Below are positions 11,143 through 23,849 of a stretch of 64,000 bases of DNA, piece after piece. How positions within the stretch are numbered: position 1 is the first letter of the stretch; each line of letters opens with the position of its first letter. The stretch covers positions 43,155,882 to 43,219,881 of the forward strand of contig OX578280.1 of the NCBI GenBank assembly GCA_951217055.1. Reading direction: 5' to 3'. Position numbers and translations under genes: made by a program. The notes under the pieces were generated by a model. That model worked only from the letters and a program-made list of their open reading frames with translations. It was not told the origin of the DNA and did no database searches. Source of the DNA: Gerris lacustris. Its lineage: Eukaryota; Arthropoda; Insecta; Hemiptera; Gerridae.

Positions 11143-11886
11143 GTCCAGTCATTTTAAGCAAAAAAGGGGCTGTTTATAAAAATGCGTCATACAAGCAAGA
11201 GACTTTGTACAAATTATCTCTGGGGCATCCTGATTGAAATCCTATAAAGTCCCCGAAATAAAAAGTTGTGCTCAAGCCACCATCTTGGAAAATTGGTCAA
11301 AATACAATTTTTTGCTTCTACTGGCTTAATTATTAGGTTTAGAAAAAGGGGTAAGTAAAAATTGTTTATTATGTAATTATCTATAAATTTGATTCTCAAA
11401 GTTTTTTCTCTCTGACCAACCGTAGAGGCACAAAATTACCATTAATACAGGCCAAATCAACCCTTAATACAGGTACAATTATTATTAACTTGTAACCTCA
11501 CAACTACACCTATACCTATAACCTCGTCCAGGCTTGGTAACTCGGAGCTGACAACATGCAATCGCTGGGCACTGCGAACGCAAGAAAATTACGCGCGCTG
11601 AGATATAAATGGTAATTTTGTCTAAAAAAAAAACTATGAGAATCAAATTTATAGATAATTACATAATAAACAATTTTTACTTGAACTTTTTTTTTCTAAA
11701 CCTAATAATTAAGCTAGTAGAAGCAAAAAATTGAATTTTGGCCACTATTGTCCAAGATGGCGGCTTGAGCACAACTTTTTTTCGGGGACTTTATAGGATT
11801 TCAATCAGGGTGCCCCAGAGATAATTCGTATAAAGTCTCTTGCTTGTATGTTACATTTTTTTTTCAAAAACCTAAAATGACTGGTC
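11143..11886. mobile_element. fold-back element, ~744 bp
   Basis: Outer ends tagtccagtcatttta and taaaatgactggtcta are inverted. The arms continue through acaagcaagagacttt, tatctctggggca, aagtccccgaaa, tttagaaaaa and aaattaccat to a loop at about 11440-11590. The left arm carries deletions and insertions relative to the right arm. The minus-strand ORF at 11214-11399 lies in the arm and is a shadow. Confidence 0.8.
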
Positions 11887-12145
11887 TATATAACTCAACG
11901 CACACATTACACCATGTACACGTCTACACTTAATTTTTCCACTAGAGATCCAACATAGTGCTTTGTGGCCAAAATATTTGTGTATAACCTTGTGTATGTC
12001 AGTGCGTTTACAATACGGCACGTATATCACTCTCACAGCTCGCACAAAGCATACTAATTGGTGGACCCAGTTTTATGTGTTAAACAATTTGAATGACATT
12101 AAATATTTATGTATCAATTTTGTCAAAATAATCTCAATTTCTTTT

Positions 12146-12873
12146 TTAGGGTCCGTAGGCAAAACCAAGGACCCTTATATTTTTCTGCGTGTGTTTGTCC
12201 GTCCGTCCTCTCGCGTGCTCTCACGGCTACACCTTTAGTCCGATAACTTTGAAATTTGGCATGTATGTGTCTTGTACCTGCCCACATATTTTAAAAATAT
12301 AGCGACTTAAAAAAAATATTTTTCAAAAAAATTAGGGTAAAAAAACTTAAGGGTTAAATTTTTTTTATTTTTTTTCGACACCGTGAGGGGTATCATATGA
12401 AAGGGTACGTCAAGCTGATTACAAAAATATATAATTCTTTGGATATAACTTTGACAGGGCGAGCGTAGGCAAGTTTGAAGTGGGTGTGAAACGTGTCCCC
12501 CCCCCCCCTTCTATCTCGCTTATGTGAAGTGCAAAAAATCTAAAAAAATTCCTGAACATTCTTCGACCAAAAGTAAAGATACCACTTTTTGGAAATTTCG
12601 AAAAAAATATTATTTTATTTTTTATTGACAAAATACGTTTTTTTTATAATTGTGGTCTTTTCAATGTATTTGTATGGTTGTAGTCCGGTTCAGTGGCAAA
12701 AAAATACTTTATCAGAGTGTGTGTGAGAATATCAGACCCGTAGAATGGTTCAAAGTAAGCTTTTTAGCATTTTTAAAAAACACTTTTTATACACTTTACA
12801 GTTAAACACTATATAGCGTGGCCTATACGGACCCTCGCTGTGTGCTGACTAGCACACACTTGACCTGTTTATT
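12146..12873 (+). mobile_element. family C element, copy 2
   Basis: Colinear with 9512-10231, including the start tagggtccgtaggcaaaacc, the poly-C run and the closing hairpin. A few indels differ, and the subterminal inverted repeat here reads gtggcctatacggaccc, partly mutated. The ORFs at 11963-12238 and 12419-12631 read into or lie in it and are shadows. Confidence 0.85.
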
Positions 12874-13810
12874 AAAGATAATTATATGCTTAATCAGAAT
12901 ATAAAATTGTTTCTCATTTAAAAAAAATTAAATTATTTATTTATAGAAAACTGTTATTTCATGCATTTGTTTTAAATAAATCAAACATTCAAAGCTTTTG
13001 AGTCATAAGAATTCATAAGACGCTGCTACTTGTATAGTTGTAGTAATGACTTAAATAGAATAAATATCATAGATAGTTAACAATCAACATATGCCTTTTT
13101 TTCCTAAGCCTTAATCAATTTAGGTTTCTGAGTTCGTTGAGTTATCAAACTATAAATTCGATATAATATCTATCAATCTATATCACATTGAGAAGATGGA
13201 AATGTCAAATATGTATTTATTGTGTAGCATAACAACAGATGTCTTAAATATGAAAAGCCTTTTGGAATTTCAATTGGATTTCTCTTACTTTATGAACCAT
13301 TTCAATCCAAAAGGAAAAGGAATTAAACAGTTAGTTTAATTCCTGGAAAAACGAAGAGTAAAGTAAAATAATTAATTTAGGTTGGAAGAGCTATACAGAT
13401 AGTGTAGTCTATAATTATTAGAATAACCATTTGAGATTATAAGGGTGCCTTTGACCCTGGCACAGGTAAATTGGAAATATCCTTTGACTCGGTGTTCTTG
13501 ATGGACTAAGCAGATCTCTTGATGGAGCTCGAGCCCCTAATTTATTGTTTTCACTCAGATTTCCCAAGCTACTGAGGACTATACATCCCTCAGTGGCTGA
13601 ACAATGTACAACTGTATAGCTAAGCCAAGTAAATTTAAGCTTGTTAAACCAAGAAATTCCATATCTTTTTAACCAAATAACTACTACCAAATAACTTTAT
13701 GACTTTTCTGATTAAAATCATTAATAATAAAACAATTTCAGTGAAAAATCATAAATATATATATAAAACAATACTTTTCCTACTATTAGTAGTGAGGAAA
13801 AGTAAAAAAG
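12874..13810. other. AT-rich stretch with one doubtful 90-codon ORF
   Basis: The minus-strand ORF at 13418-13690 lies in somewhat less AT-rich DNA but shows no domain I recognise. It may be a remnant of a mobile element. Nothing else is seen. Confidence 0.4.
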
Positions 13811-14340
13811 TCTGTTAATTAGTGGGGCACATAGCTTCCTCACTTCCTATCGCTTATTTTAATGATGATATACTTTTACAACCCATTATTGTCTAATTTA
13901 TTTAACTTTTTATCCCTCTTTTTTAAATATATCAAAATAGTTTTGCTTTCCTTTTCATAAACAAAAGTATCAAGTCGATTATATACAAAGTGAGCAGGCA
14001 GTTGAAATTAATATGGGACCATCTGCGTGGGCTACATTCGACAAACCATTAATTTTTTTTAAACCCATTTGAGTTCTTATTATGATTGATATAGATGATA
14101 ATTTAAAAAAAAGTGAAAAAGAAACCAAGGGCGCAGAAGGTTTAATTAATATGGGACTAGCCGTGAAAAACTAATCATCTACGATCTAAATTTCATTAAA
14201 ATTGGAGTAGTTTTTATGACTTAATATAAAAACAACAGTCAGACAAGAGATAAAAACTGTTCACTATGTCAGAAATGGATTTTTGAGTAGGAATTTTTGA
14301 ATTCTGGGATAAAAAATTTAGTTCTCCAGAACGATTATAA
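13811..14340 (-). repeat. family A repeat, diverged copy
   Basis: On the minus strand it ends aggaagctatgtgccccact. Upstream it keeps the tcgaatgtagcccacgcaga and aatgaaatttagatcg words and the ctcggatt-like head region, but not the full head hairpin. Confidence 0.65.
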
Positions 14341-14725
14341 TACTTGAAATTAATATCGTTAATAACCATGGGTATTTCAATATTACAGCTTTCATTCACT
14401 TTATTTATTATTATTTGATAATCTGATAAAGCTATAAATACACTTATTTCTAGTAATACATTTTTCTCCTTAAAGTTACATGATAATAAAAAAATAGTCG
14501 TAAAGTCAAGGGCCTGGCTGGGAATGTCAAGTAGAACCCCACAATAAGGAAATACTAAAACAACAAAAAATCTAAGGCTTTCTTTTACCACATAACTGAA
14601 GATATATATATATATAGTTAGAGTGAGAGAGAGAGACATTATTTTGGTTTTTGGTTGGAAGTTTTTTTATTGGTAGAGGTTAAGTTAGAAGCCCACGTGT
14701 TATTACCCCGCCTTGAAAGGGCATG

Positions 14726-14728
<3 letters not shown>

Positions 14729-14822
<94 letters not shown>
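14729..14822. repeat. (TA)n microsatellite
   Basis: About 46 TA units. The YI-repeat ORFs on both strands here are translations of this tract. Confidence 0.95.
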
Positions 14823-14823
<1 letters not shown>

Positions 14824-15388
14824 GGAGAAAGAGATTATTATTAGAGGCCAGAGAGTTGAGAAAGTATTGGCACACTTATACAGGAGTGTTAAAGTCAAGA
14901 GAGTGACAACGCTCGTAAATAAGACCCTTACTTCTAACGGAAGTGAGGAAATGTTTGAGAGAAATAAATATTTAGAGAGCTATAATCCCTTATCGCTTGC
15001 GGCACTCACCTCCCTGAGGAAGTTCACATTTTTTATTTCAATGCTCCAATTGAGCATTTGTAGGGCCGAGGGCTTTTTATAAAGTCCCTTGGCGCCACGT
15101 GGGAACTTCCAACATTCCTAAAAGTACTTCCAAATATGCCTACTATCACTTTTATGATCTTCCACGACTTTCCCATGCCATCTAACTGTCTGTCTACTCA
15201 TTTTTAGGGTTTGTAGGCAAAATTTGGACACCTCCCTGAGGAAGTTCACTTTTTTTTATTTATCACATCCTTTAATCCAGTAATCTCAGTCACACTCCTA
15301 ACAACATATTCCCATCTCTAGCTGAGCTGCTTCTCAACAATAAATGTACGACGGCAAAGCGAGGCTGCATCCCATCTCATTAATCTCA
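14823..15388. other. non-coding stretch with a 28-bp direct repeat
   Basis: cacctccctgaggaagttca followed by c(a)ttttttttatt occurs at about 15007-15036 and again at 15230-15258. Just before the second copy lies a 24-base fragment resembling the family C start (ttttagggtttgtaggcaaa). No gene is seen. Confidence 0.6.
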
Positions 15389-15606
15389 TCTGCATACCTA
15401 TGTAGTTATAATTTGTTAATATAATTTTCATATTTATATAGTTATAAATTGTTACTCTTCTCTGCATATTTATATACCCGTATGGAGTTATAGTTTGTCA
15501 ATCGTATCTGCATATCTATATACTAATAGTCTGTTAATATTATTTGCAAATCTATATAGTTATAGTTTTTTAATATTATCTGCATATTTACAGAGTTATA
15601 AATTGT
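15389..15606. repeat. ~36-bp minisatellite, about six units
   Basis: Diverged units of the form atctgcatatttatatagtt + ataatttgttaata start near 15389, 15424, 15461, 15507, 15542 and 15578. One unit carries a 10-base insertion. Confidence 0.8.
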
Positions 15607-15900
15607 TCCAAAGGAGCTTACCGCCTCATTGACACTAATTTTCTTTCGATTTCTTTATAAAGGAAATATTTTCTCTTTTCTATTTAAAATATTCAAGTGT
15701 AATTTTCTTAAAGAACAATAAAATAGTAAAAAATAAATAAATAAATAAAAATACTTTATCAAGGAAATAGGAATGAATAATTAAAAACATTTATTTGATT
15801 TTCCTCTAATGTATACGAGTATAGTAACCAAGAACAAAAAATTAAATAATATGGTTATTGAAGTCCGTAGGCTTCCGCAGTTATAATTATAATAAAGTTG

Positions 15901-16090
15901 TAGGTCTTCCGGTGATTACCGCTTCTCGAAGGGTGTACGTCCTTACGGGTGTTAATGGTGTCCTTAGCTTTAGTTCAGACCACACTTTTCTTAAACTAAG
16001 GACACCATGAACACCCCTGGAGATACTTCTAGCAATAGAAACGTCGGGACGTACGCACCTTTCAAGACACGGTTACCACCGGAAGACCTA
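15901..16090. mobile_element. fold-back element, ~190 bp, with GAAACGTCGG
   Basis: taggtcttccggtg and caccggaagaccta are inverted at the ends. Inside, gtacgtcc/gggacgtac and ggtgtccttagctttagtt/cttaaactaaggacacc also pair. gaaacgtcggg (about 16039) sits in the right arm. Weaker similarity continues ~12 bases outside the listed ends. Confidence 0.8.
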
Positions 16091-16348
16091 GAACTTCATT
16101 ATAAATAATATGCCGTTTGAATTCTTAATATTGCTTTAAATTAAGTTTTTTTTTCTAATTTCTTTCTTATATCTCATTTACTTTTTATTTTCTCTCGCTT
16201 ACAAATATTTCTGTAATATAATATTTATATATAAACGGTAATTCCTAAAGGTTAATTTGAGTCCGTCGTTTCCTGATATATTAATTATTCAGAGTTAATG
16301 GTATTTATTTACTTATTTTTGCCTCCAATGAAAAACAACTCAACAATT
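16091..16348. other. AT-rich spacer, no gene seen
   Basis: No repeats or coding signals recognised. Confidence 0.5.
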
Positions 16349-16350
16349 AA

Positions 16351-16415
<65 letters not shown>
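16349..16415. repeat. poly-A followed by (TA)n
   Basis: About 20 A then about 23 TA units. This arrangement is common where a retrotransposon tail seeds a microsatellite. Confidence 0.95.
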
Positions 16416-16418
<3 letters not shown>

Positions 16419-16799
16419 CTCGTGAAATGAAAGTTTAATAACTGTATACAAAGCAATAAACAATTGCTTCTTCAATTCAAATAGAAATTTGTATACAGAA
16501 ATGAAGATATTACGTCAAATTATTCACGTTTCGGTGACATAGAATTGGATGTACAATTGAATAAAGAATAGAATACGTGAATAGTTTCTATTATTGGTAT
16601 ATTTATTTTTATCTATTTATAAAATATAATATATCAGAAATTCAGTCTGAAAAATAATGTTATAAAAACTATATACTGTTATAGAAAATTCTTATAACCA
16701 TTGGAAAATGTTTTCACGAACAATAGAATAGAGTGTGTATTTGCAGTTGGTTGAATTATTTGTAAAATAAAGGTTATTGAAATGCATCAAGTAAACTTT

Positions 16800-18250
16800 G
16801 AGCGTAGCTGATTCGGTAAAGGAAAATCATCTGATAATAGATCCGGATGACTTAGTTTTCCAACTCTTAAAGGAGTTATTTCCGGCTGCTTTTCATTCAA
16901 TACTCAAGATTTTAAAAGGCTTTAGAACCCCACAGGACTTGCTATGAGGATTTTACCGAAACCTAAATCCCCCCTACTCAAGACTTTACTCTTCATAGAA
17001 CTAAATCCACAATACAAATGTTCTGTGTTCTGTTTTCATGGAAACTATACCTCAAACTCTCTCGTCCTTAGAAAACACCTTAGAGAATTTCGTAAGGAAA
17101 ATAAAAAGAAAATGATTATCCTGCCGGATAAGTTTTCAATTTTGTTGATTCAAGTGTATATTTTTAGCACTGTCTACAAACGTAAAATCAAAATTCGACG
17201 GACTGGCAGACTCATCACGATTTCTCGTGAACCAAATTTAGCTGTAATCTTAAAATTTTTCAGGTAATTTATCTTTACGATGAATTTCTCTTTATTCGAA
17301 AATTTTGTTCGATAAACAAACATTTTGTAAAAAATTTAATAATACCACTATTTCTTAATCGTTGCATGGCCCCAAAAATATTTATTAAAAGCCTTCACTC
17401 CGTGATCTCAGCGGGGCTCATGCTTGAAATCAGTGGCAATGTGTCCTAGTGCAATTTTACTGGATTATCCTGTAGGCTAAATTGTTAAATGAATGATGCC
17501 ATTAAACGAATTCCCACTGGGCTGTACTCCTAGAGACTGTAGAATTGAAAATCACGTCCAACTTCGCAACATGGTGAAATTATGGAATTATTTAAGTGGA
17601 CAATTCAAATTACCCACATACCTCTTAAGGATTACGATGATTATTTAAGGAATCTTGAAGGGGCCTTGGTAGCTATTGTATAAGAGACCAGACCCTGGCC
17701 CTCCACGGGGTGTTGTTGCACATAGTTAGTTAGGAATCGTAGACTAATTATTGAGGGCGCCGAAGAATGGTAATCACTGCTGGAGTCAACCTAGGGCCTA
17801 GGGATCTATTCTTGAACCAGATCTCTGGAACGCCATTTATGATGGATTGCTGACTTAAAATGCCTGAGAAGATTCTTCTGACGGCATTCACAGATTATAT
17901 CATGGCTTTGAGATAGAAAGGGACATGAAACTAGCCCAGCTAAAGTAGAATCAAACTATTAGGAGGATTACTAGGTAAGTAATTCTCTCAATACCTTAAG
18001 ACGCAGACACACCTCATGCTGGTGTGTAGCAGGAGGAGTGTCAGAGGAGAAACGAATAATGGAGGGCTATTGGTTAGAAAGGCGTCAAATAGCAAAGATT
18101 TCAAGGACAGGCGTTTGCTAAGATAACTAATCCAGGATTGCCAGATGGATAGTAGACCACGGCCTATCCTTGTCCCTCAACAAGATCATCATTCTTTTGA
18201 AGCAAGAAAATGTTCCCCACCTAAGCGACTAGAAAATAGTGATAGCGCTC
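16800..18250 (+). pseudogene. R1-like LINE reverse transcriptase remnant
   Basis: Frames change several times. Recognisable pieces are LPTYLLRI (about 17608) and IYLRNLEGALVAIV (about 17640), which match the finger-palm stretch before motif B. Next comes GSILEPDLWNAIYDGLL (17801-17851), matching the QGSxLGPxLWNxxYDGxL block typical of R1/LOA-type elements. FTDYI follows at about 17887 where FADDI is expected, so the catalytic aspartate pair is mutated. The upstream ORF (16944-17267) falls in the same degraded region and shows no confident domain. Composition is less AT-rich than the flanks, as expected for old coding DNA. Confidence 0.6.
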
Positions 18251-18360
18251 ATAAGATTTGCCTTCTATTTTATTTTTTTAACTTAATTTTTACATATGAG
18301 TTTTAGATGTTTTTTTTTGAAAATATATTTAATTCCCATTTATAATTATTATTTTACTTA
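18251..18360. other. spacer
   Basis: AT-rich spacer between the LINE remnant and a family A fragment. Confidence 0.4.
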
Positions 18361-18620
18361 AAAATAGTAACCTTCATGCCCATTACGTTTACTTCCCCAT
18401 ACGCACAAACTTACATTCTATTAACACCTGTATTTTTAAAAGTAATCAATTATTTAGATATTATGTCGAAAGAAACCTCTTAATTGAAAAAAAAAAAATT
18501 GTGAAAGATATAAAAATAAGGGAGAGGGATTAAATAAATTAGACAATTATGGGACGTGAAACCAAAACACTATTAAAGTACGCGATAGGACGGGAGGGAG
18601 CTGTGGACCTCTGTAGTTGG
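18361..18620 (+). repeat. family A repeat, diverged 3' half
   Basis: Contains ccatacgcacaaacttacat, attaaataaattagacaatt, a tattaaagtacgcgatagga tail and gaggga-gctgtg words in the order of the intact copy at 19816-20400. The head is missing. Confidence 0.65.
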
Positions 18621-19815
18621 CTGAGTAATTTTATAATGAAACAAATCCTCACCTAGAGGGGCCCCTAATTTGGCCATCGAGGCCAATAACCCGCTGGAAA
18701 TGCCCATTTAGGCTGAAGTTAGCCCAACACATTGATTACACTTCTGATTGATTTGAGTACTCAAAGGGTTGAGTTATTAAATCTGATAGATCGTAAAACT
18801 TCAATGTCATTATAAAATTATACGAGATCTTATCTAGAAGCCCTCATTTCAATGTTATATTACTCTAAAAATACAAGCAATTAAAAACATGTAACATTCT
18901 GAAATATTCGAATTGATTTTGAAACAAGTAAAGCTTCTTAAGGCTTTAAAGCTCGAACCCTATTTGAAGATTTGGGTTAAAAATAGATGTAGAATTTTCT
19001 TATATTTTAATTAAGATTTAAAATCTATTTATAACTTATATTATTTGCTATATATCTAGGATATATTAAAAACTAATTTTTTTAGATATCGCTTTGTAAT
19101 TACAAAAAATTAAAAAATAAATATTAATTAAAATATTTAATAAAGTAATAAGTAAGTAATAGTAAAATTAAGAGAACTAGAAGCGAGTATTATAATTTGA
19201 TGAATTATTACAAAAAAAGGACTAATTGCTCAGTAAATTATAGAAACTCATATAAATTGAGTGCGCAAAAGCTCGCGTAACCTAACCAAAAGAGTTTTAA
19301 TCTCCTGATTGGATTCGAGGAAGTAAAGTAACTTTCTCAAAACTTGAGCACACTGGCTCTAAAGAAGCCTAGGAAGCGTATATAAGAACTAAAAAAGTTG
19401 TAAGGAGATACAGGATTGAAAAGAGTATTGTATGAGTTAAGATGTTGGCTTGATAAGTGATAAATGCCGCAGAGTGATGTTTTGGCAGAGTAAAGAAAAG
19501 TAGGAAGTAAAAGAAAGAATGAGGAAAAATAAAAGTAGCACTACTCGGTTACCACAGTAGATTTATACTTGTCATGGTGGCGGAGCATGCGCCGTGTCTG
19601 CAATAGGCTATAAAGGACAAAAAGAACTCAGAAAAACCTTCTTATATAAAGTTGTTGTGTGGCATTATCTCGGAAAACTAATTTCCTTTCATCTTTGAAA
19701 CCTGCTTTTAAATTTTTAGCAAAGAGATTCATTCCTAATGAAAAAAAAAATGTACGACAAACTAAAATAAAACGATATCATACTACAAAATAAGTAAACA
19801 TTTAAATTCAATTTT
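18621..19815. other. AT-rich stretch, no gene seen
   Basis: No ORF, tandem array or paired ends recognised. A less AT-rich patch at about 19260-19600 has no coding signal I can support. Confidence 0.45.
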
Positions 19816-20400
19816 GCTTCCAAGCTTATCGAAGGTAACGGAAGCTATGTGATCGTTCTGAAAACGAAATATTTTTAGGTCTCCGATTTCAAAAATTCCA
19901 AGACAGAAATCCCTTTCAGACATCAGGAATCATTTTTGGTTCCGAGTCTGTCTGTCTGTCGGTCTGTCGTTCAATTTTTGCGAACCAACGTATCTTATAA
20001 ACTATACGTTCAATTTTAATGAAATTTGGGTGGTAGGTCATGAGTAGCCCATTGTTGGTCCCATATAAGTTTCAACCTTCTGCGCTCATTTGTTTCACTT
20101 CCACATACGCACAAACATACATTAATTTACACCTATTGCTTCAAGAGTACTTATCTGATTTGTATGAAACTTTTATAGTTTATCGAAAGTAGCCCGCAGA
20201 TAGTCCCAGATTACTTTGAACCGTCTGCGCTTTTTAACTTTTGCTTAATTGATACTTTAATTCAAGTAAAGAATCAAAACAATTTTGACAGATTAAAAAA
20301 ACGGGGGCAAAAATAAACAAATTGGCTTGTAAATGCATAAAATTAATAAAGTACATGATAGGATGCGAGGAAGCTATGTGCCACACCAATTGGCAGTCTA
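19816..20400 (+). repeat. family A repeat, full-length reference copy
   Basis: Starts gcttccaagcttatcgaagg and ends ccaattggcagtcta. The head can fold: gcttccg pairs with cggaagc around an inner ttaccgaaggtaa-type stem in other copies. ggaagctatgtg occurs directly repeated at both ends (19840-19851 and 20369-20380). A gtctgtctgtcggtctgtc run precedes atgaaatttgggtgg. There is no coding capacity, TIR or poly-A tail, so the transposition mechanism is unclear. About ten copies or fragments lie in this window. Confidence 0.85.
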
Positions 20401-20689
20401 TTTTTACTGGTCATATTACTTTGCTTTGTAAGTTTCATCGCACGTTTCCGTTACCCCAATTTTGAACCACTTCCCGTCTTTCAATCTTCCCCAAATTTTG
20501 CACATGGAAACAATTGAGGTGAAGAATACAGAAACCAAAAAAAAAAAAGTTTAAAATAAGACCAGTTTTCAAAAATGGTATTTTTATATTAATTATTTTA
20601 AACAAATTTAAAAAGTGTTTAACAGGTGCTTGTTTACACTTCGTTTTGGATTATTAGGAAAATCAGATTTATTTTTATCGATATCTCTG
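20401..20689. other. spacer
   Basis: No gene or repeat recognised. The ORF beginning at 20615 runs into the family D copy and is a shadow. Confidence 0.4.
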
Positions 20690-21000
20690 AAACTAGAATT
20701 TTCCTGGGAAAACAACTTATATGGTTTAATTCGTATTTATGTGTACTACGAAATAGATTTTATTTTTAATTCTAATTCGTCGGAACTGTTTTGTTTATAT
20801 TTGCACGTTAATTCGAAGTTTTTGAAGGGTAATGCCCCCAAATTTATTTCCATTTTTTGCCGCCTCGAGGTATCCTTTTCTGTACGTGGATTCTAAGTTT
20901 AAGTCGGCCCAGTGGTATAGGCTCCACACGCCTACATAGACTACAGAGAGACATGTATTAAAATTCCTCTCTCTATTTATATACTACGAATATGATAAAG
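20690..21000 (-). repeat. family D repeat, diverged
   Basis: Reading the minus strand, it matches 28030-28350: an atacgtagtat-like start, gcctggagcctaaactac-like words, cccaaatttgggggc and ttttcccgggaaaac equivalents, all in order. Confidence 0.7.
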
Positions 21001-22512
21001 TTATTCATGCCTTTATTGAAAAGAAAAGAAAAGCAAGTGAATATTTGGATTTTTAATTTTGAACGAAAAAAATCATAACTTTGTCAAATTACTTGTCTAT
21101 GGGAGGGATGCACCTGACACTCTGATGGGAATTATTTTGTTTGGCATCAAATTAGTAAAGTATTTTTTATTATTTTCTTTTTTATTAGATTATTGCAACT
21201 AGATTTGTACATGTTGTAAGCATTGCAGATGTGTTTGGAATATTTACAGTGACTTGTGGCGATGTGAGATAAGAAATTATCCATCGAGAGTACTCATAAT
21301 ATTCAATGACTTCAACTTTTTTGTACATACTAATTGATTAATAAGTCACACGGCCACTCCCTAATTATGCGTTGGAAAAGATTTTGTGGAATGGATGGAG
21401 TGAATAGTTTTTGGACTAAAGGATTGGGATGGTGGGACATGGAGTCATGGAATATCTTGTTTTGGGAGGAGGCTAGGTCACGATCAATTTTTTCTCGCTG
21501 ACATTTACTCCCTGCAAGTCCTGTTTGGGAACCTATGATTTACAATACTTTCTCTTTATATATAGGTACTATGAATATAAAAAAGTAAGAAGTTAATAAA
21601 TAAATAATAAAAACTCTTCTATATTTGTTTTGTTCGTAGTTAGTAACAATATATTAAAGAATTCATCAAACTAGTCGATTTAATCGCCTAAATGCTTTTG
21701 GTTATTATGTTGTCCAACGTATTAAATGGAAAAAATCTATCCAATAAAGTGGTTGCTTTATTTACTACTCTACACTTTAGTGATGGGAAATTGCATTCGA
21801 GGTCAGAATGTTTAGTTTGACTTTTACAGCTTATGTACTTTTCGTGATAACTAATGCACACGTGCATCTCAACTTATTGAAGAAAAACATCTTTAGAATG
21901 GGTTCTAGAAAATTTCTATTTGACCTTCAGCTTCCACGTGAATTTCCTATTCAATGCAAATAGTGCAAATAGTAGTTGGGTACCCACTATACTATTTGTA
22001 CACCAGTTTCTTGTACAATCACAATCACACCTGTATTTATGAAAATAGCCGAGGCTATTTTCAGGGCTAAATCGATTGCCTGATTGTTATGTATACATAT
22101 TGAGGTTAGACAATAGCAGTTTTTTTTATCTGTATTACCAAAGTGTTTTTATTAAAGTATGTACTAATTATTATTATATTTGATTACCACGAAATATCGG
22201 TCAATACAACCAATTTTCTGAAATATGAACGTTAAACTTTAGAAGCGTGATTAACCATTTTACAAAAGTCATGATCAAGTTTCATGATCAGCAATTTAAA
22301 TTCCATTTATATTTCCATTATATTATATTTTTTTTAATATAGTATATGCATCAATTATAGTTAATAATTAATTAATATCTATATTGATCAGAATTTTAAA
22401 ATTGATAGATACTCTTTTATTTCAGACTGTACAAATACCATCACTTGTTGTTCTGTCTGTCTGTGCGCAAAAATTGCTAAACGGATTCGATTTATTTTTT
22501 TAAAGAGGTGTT
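21001..22512. other. AT-rich stretch, no gene seen
   Basis: No recognisable repeats or coding frames. A gtctgtctgtgcgcaaaaat segment at 22454-22475, followed by ctaaacggattcgattt, resembles the dispersed gtctgtctgt modules. Confidence 0.45.
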
Positions 22513-22615
22513 AGAACGAAATGTTACATTGCTACAGATATTAACGGAACGTTACAGTGGTATAAATATTAGAACGAAATGTTACATTTGTACAAATATG
22601 AAAACGGAATGTAGC
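22513..22615. repeat. ~29-bp tandem repeat, four units
   Basis: gaacgaaatgttacatt-like words recur at 22513, 22543, 22571 and 22601; alternate units are the most alike. Confidence 0.75.
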
Positions 22616-22628
22616 ATTATTTTATTTT

Positions 22629-22900
22629 CGAGATTATCGTAGGTAACCAAGCTTTGTGATCGTTCTGAAGAACGAATATATTTCATGTCTCCGATTTAAA
22701 ACATTCCAAGACAAAAACCGTTTCAGTCATTATGAAACATTTTTCATTCCGTGTTCCGTGTCTGTCTGTCGGTCAATTTTTCCGAATAACATATCTTAAA
22801 AACTACTCGTGTGATTTTAAATTAAATTTGAATGGTAGGTCATAATTAGCCCATTGTTGGTCCCATATAAGTTTCAACTTTCTGCGTCCATTTGGTTCAA
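22629..22900 (+). repeat. family A repeat, 5' half
   Basis: Keeps tgatcgttctgaagaacga (the second head hairpin), gtctgtctgtcggtc, aatggtaggtcataattagc and gtttcaactttctgcg. Truncated at the 3' side. Confidence 0.75.
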
Positions 22901-23849
22901 AATGATACCACGTTTAATGTGAGTTGCTAATCTAGACTGTAAAGATGAATATTATAAATTAAATTATAACTAGGTTAAAAATAACATAAGGGGACCTGCA
23001 CAGAAGAGCAAAAATTCCAACAAGTTTTAAGTAACTATATCTCTTTAAACTTTATACTTTTTTCTGTTTAAATTTCTTTAAAAACATATTTAAAGTTTCA
23101 CTCTAGTTGTTTTTATTTGTAAAAAGTTTCAAATTTATTGTTAAATAAATTCGGTCTTACGAGGATCAAAGTTTTGACACACTTGAAAATGTACAGAACG
23201 ATTTACACCTTTATTTAAATTATCTGTCATAACCATCTGGCTTTTCTTCTACTTTTCACAAGAAATGAACACTAACAGAAAAACCAGAAAACAGTGACAG
23301 CAAAATTGTTTAACCAGAAACTCTTAAATAAACTGCAGGAATACCTGAGAATTATGAATCCTTCGAAACAAAGAATTTATTAAGGGAGGAAAATCAAACG
23401 AACAAGAAACATATCCGAGACAAAACATATTAGTACCAACTCAGACAAATTTTCTCAAATATCAAAGAAGAAAATGGGAAAACTGTCACCCTAGAAAACA
23501 AATCAACCCTGAAAACTTACTCTGATATTCCAGAAAAGACACTTGGAAGGTAAAAGTGGTGGAAGGTACATGAAGTGGAAGTCGAGCAAAGCCCTCAATT
23601 AGGCCTAGATTGGGCTGTTGCTTTTAGGATGGTGCTACCTGGGAGTGCAAAAGTATGCGATCTAGTTGTCGACAAGTAAAGGGAATGTAAAAGAATAGGA
23701 AGGAAAAGAACGAGGTTACGTAAGAAATTAAAAAATCTCTTCTGCGATGAAACTCACAGAGTAAACTTCAATTTACCTTTTACCTCATCCTAAAATCCTT
23801 CCAGTAAAAGTCTTCTTTAACTCTTTGGCCCGTTCCATCTTTCTTATAT
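22901..23849. other. non-coding stretch upstream of a LINE remnant
   Basis: The last few hundred bases are less AT-rich and may be further degraded LINE sequence. I cannot align them to a motif. Confidence 0.35.

Noticed and set aside
11214..12631. ORFs at 11214-11399, 11963-12238 and 12419-12631
   Set aside because: They lie in a fold-back arm or a family C copy and do not stay open in the matching arm or copy.
14639..14906. ORFs on both strands with long YI/IY repeats (also 29223-29408 and 31341-31583)
   Set aside because: They are direct translations of (TA)n tracts.
20615..20896. 93-codon ORF on the plus strand
   Set aside because: It overlaps a family D repeat on the opposite strand and has no domain.
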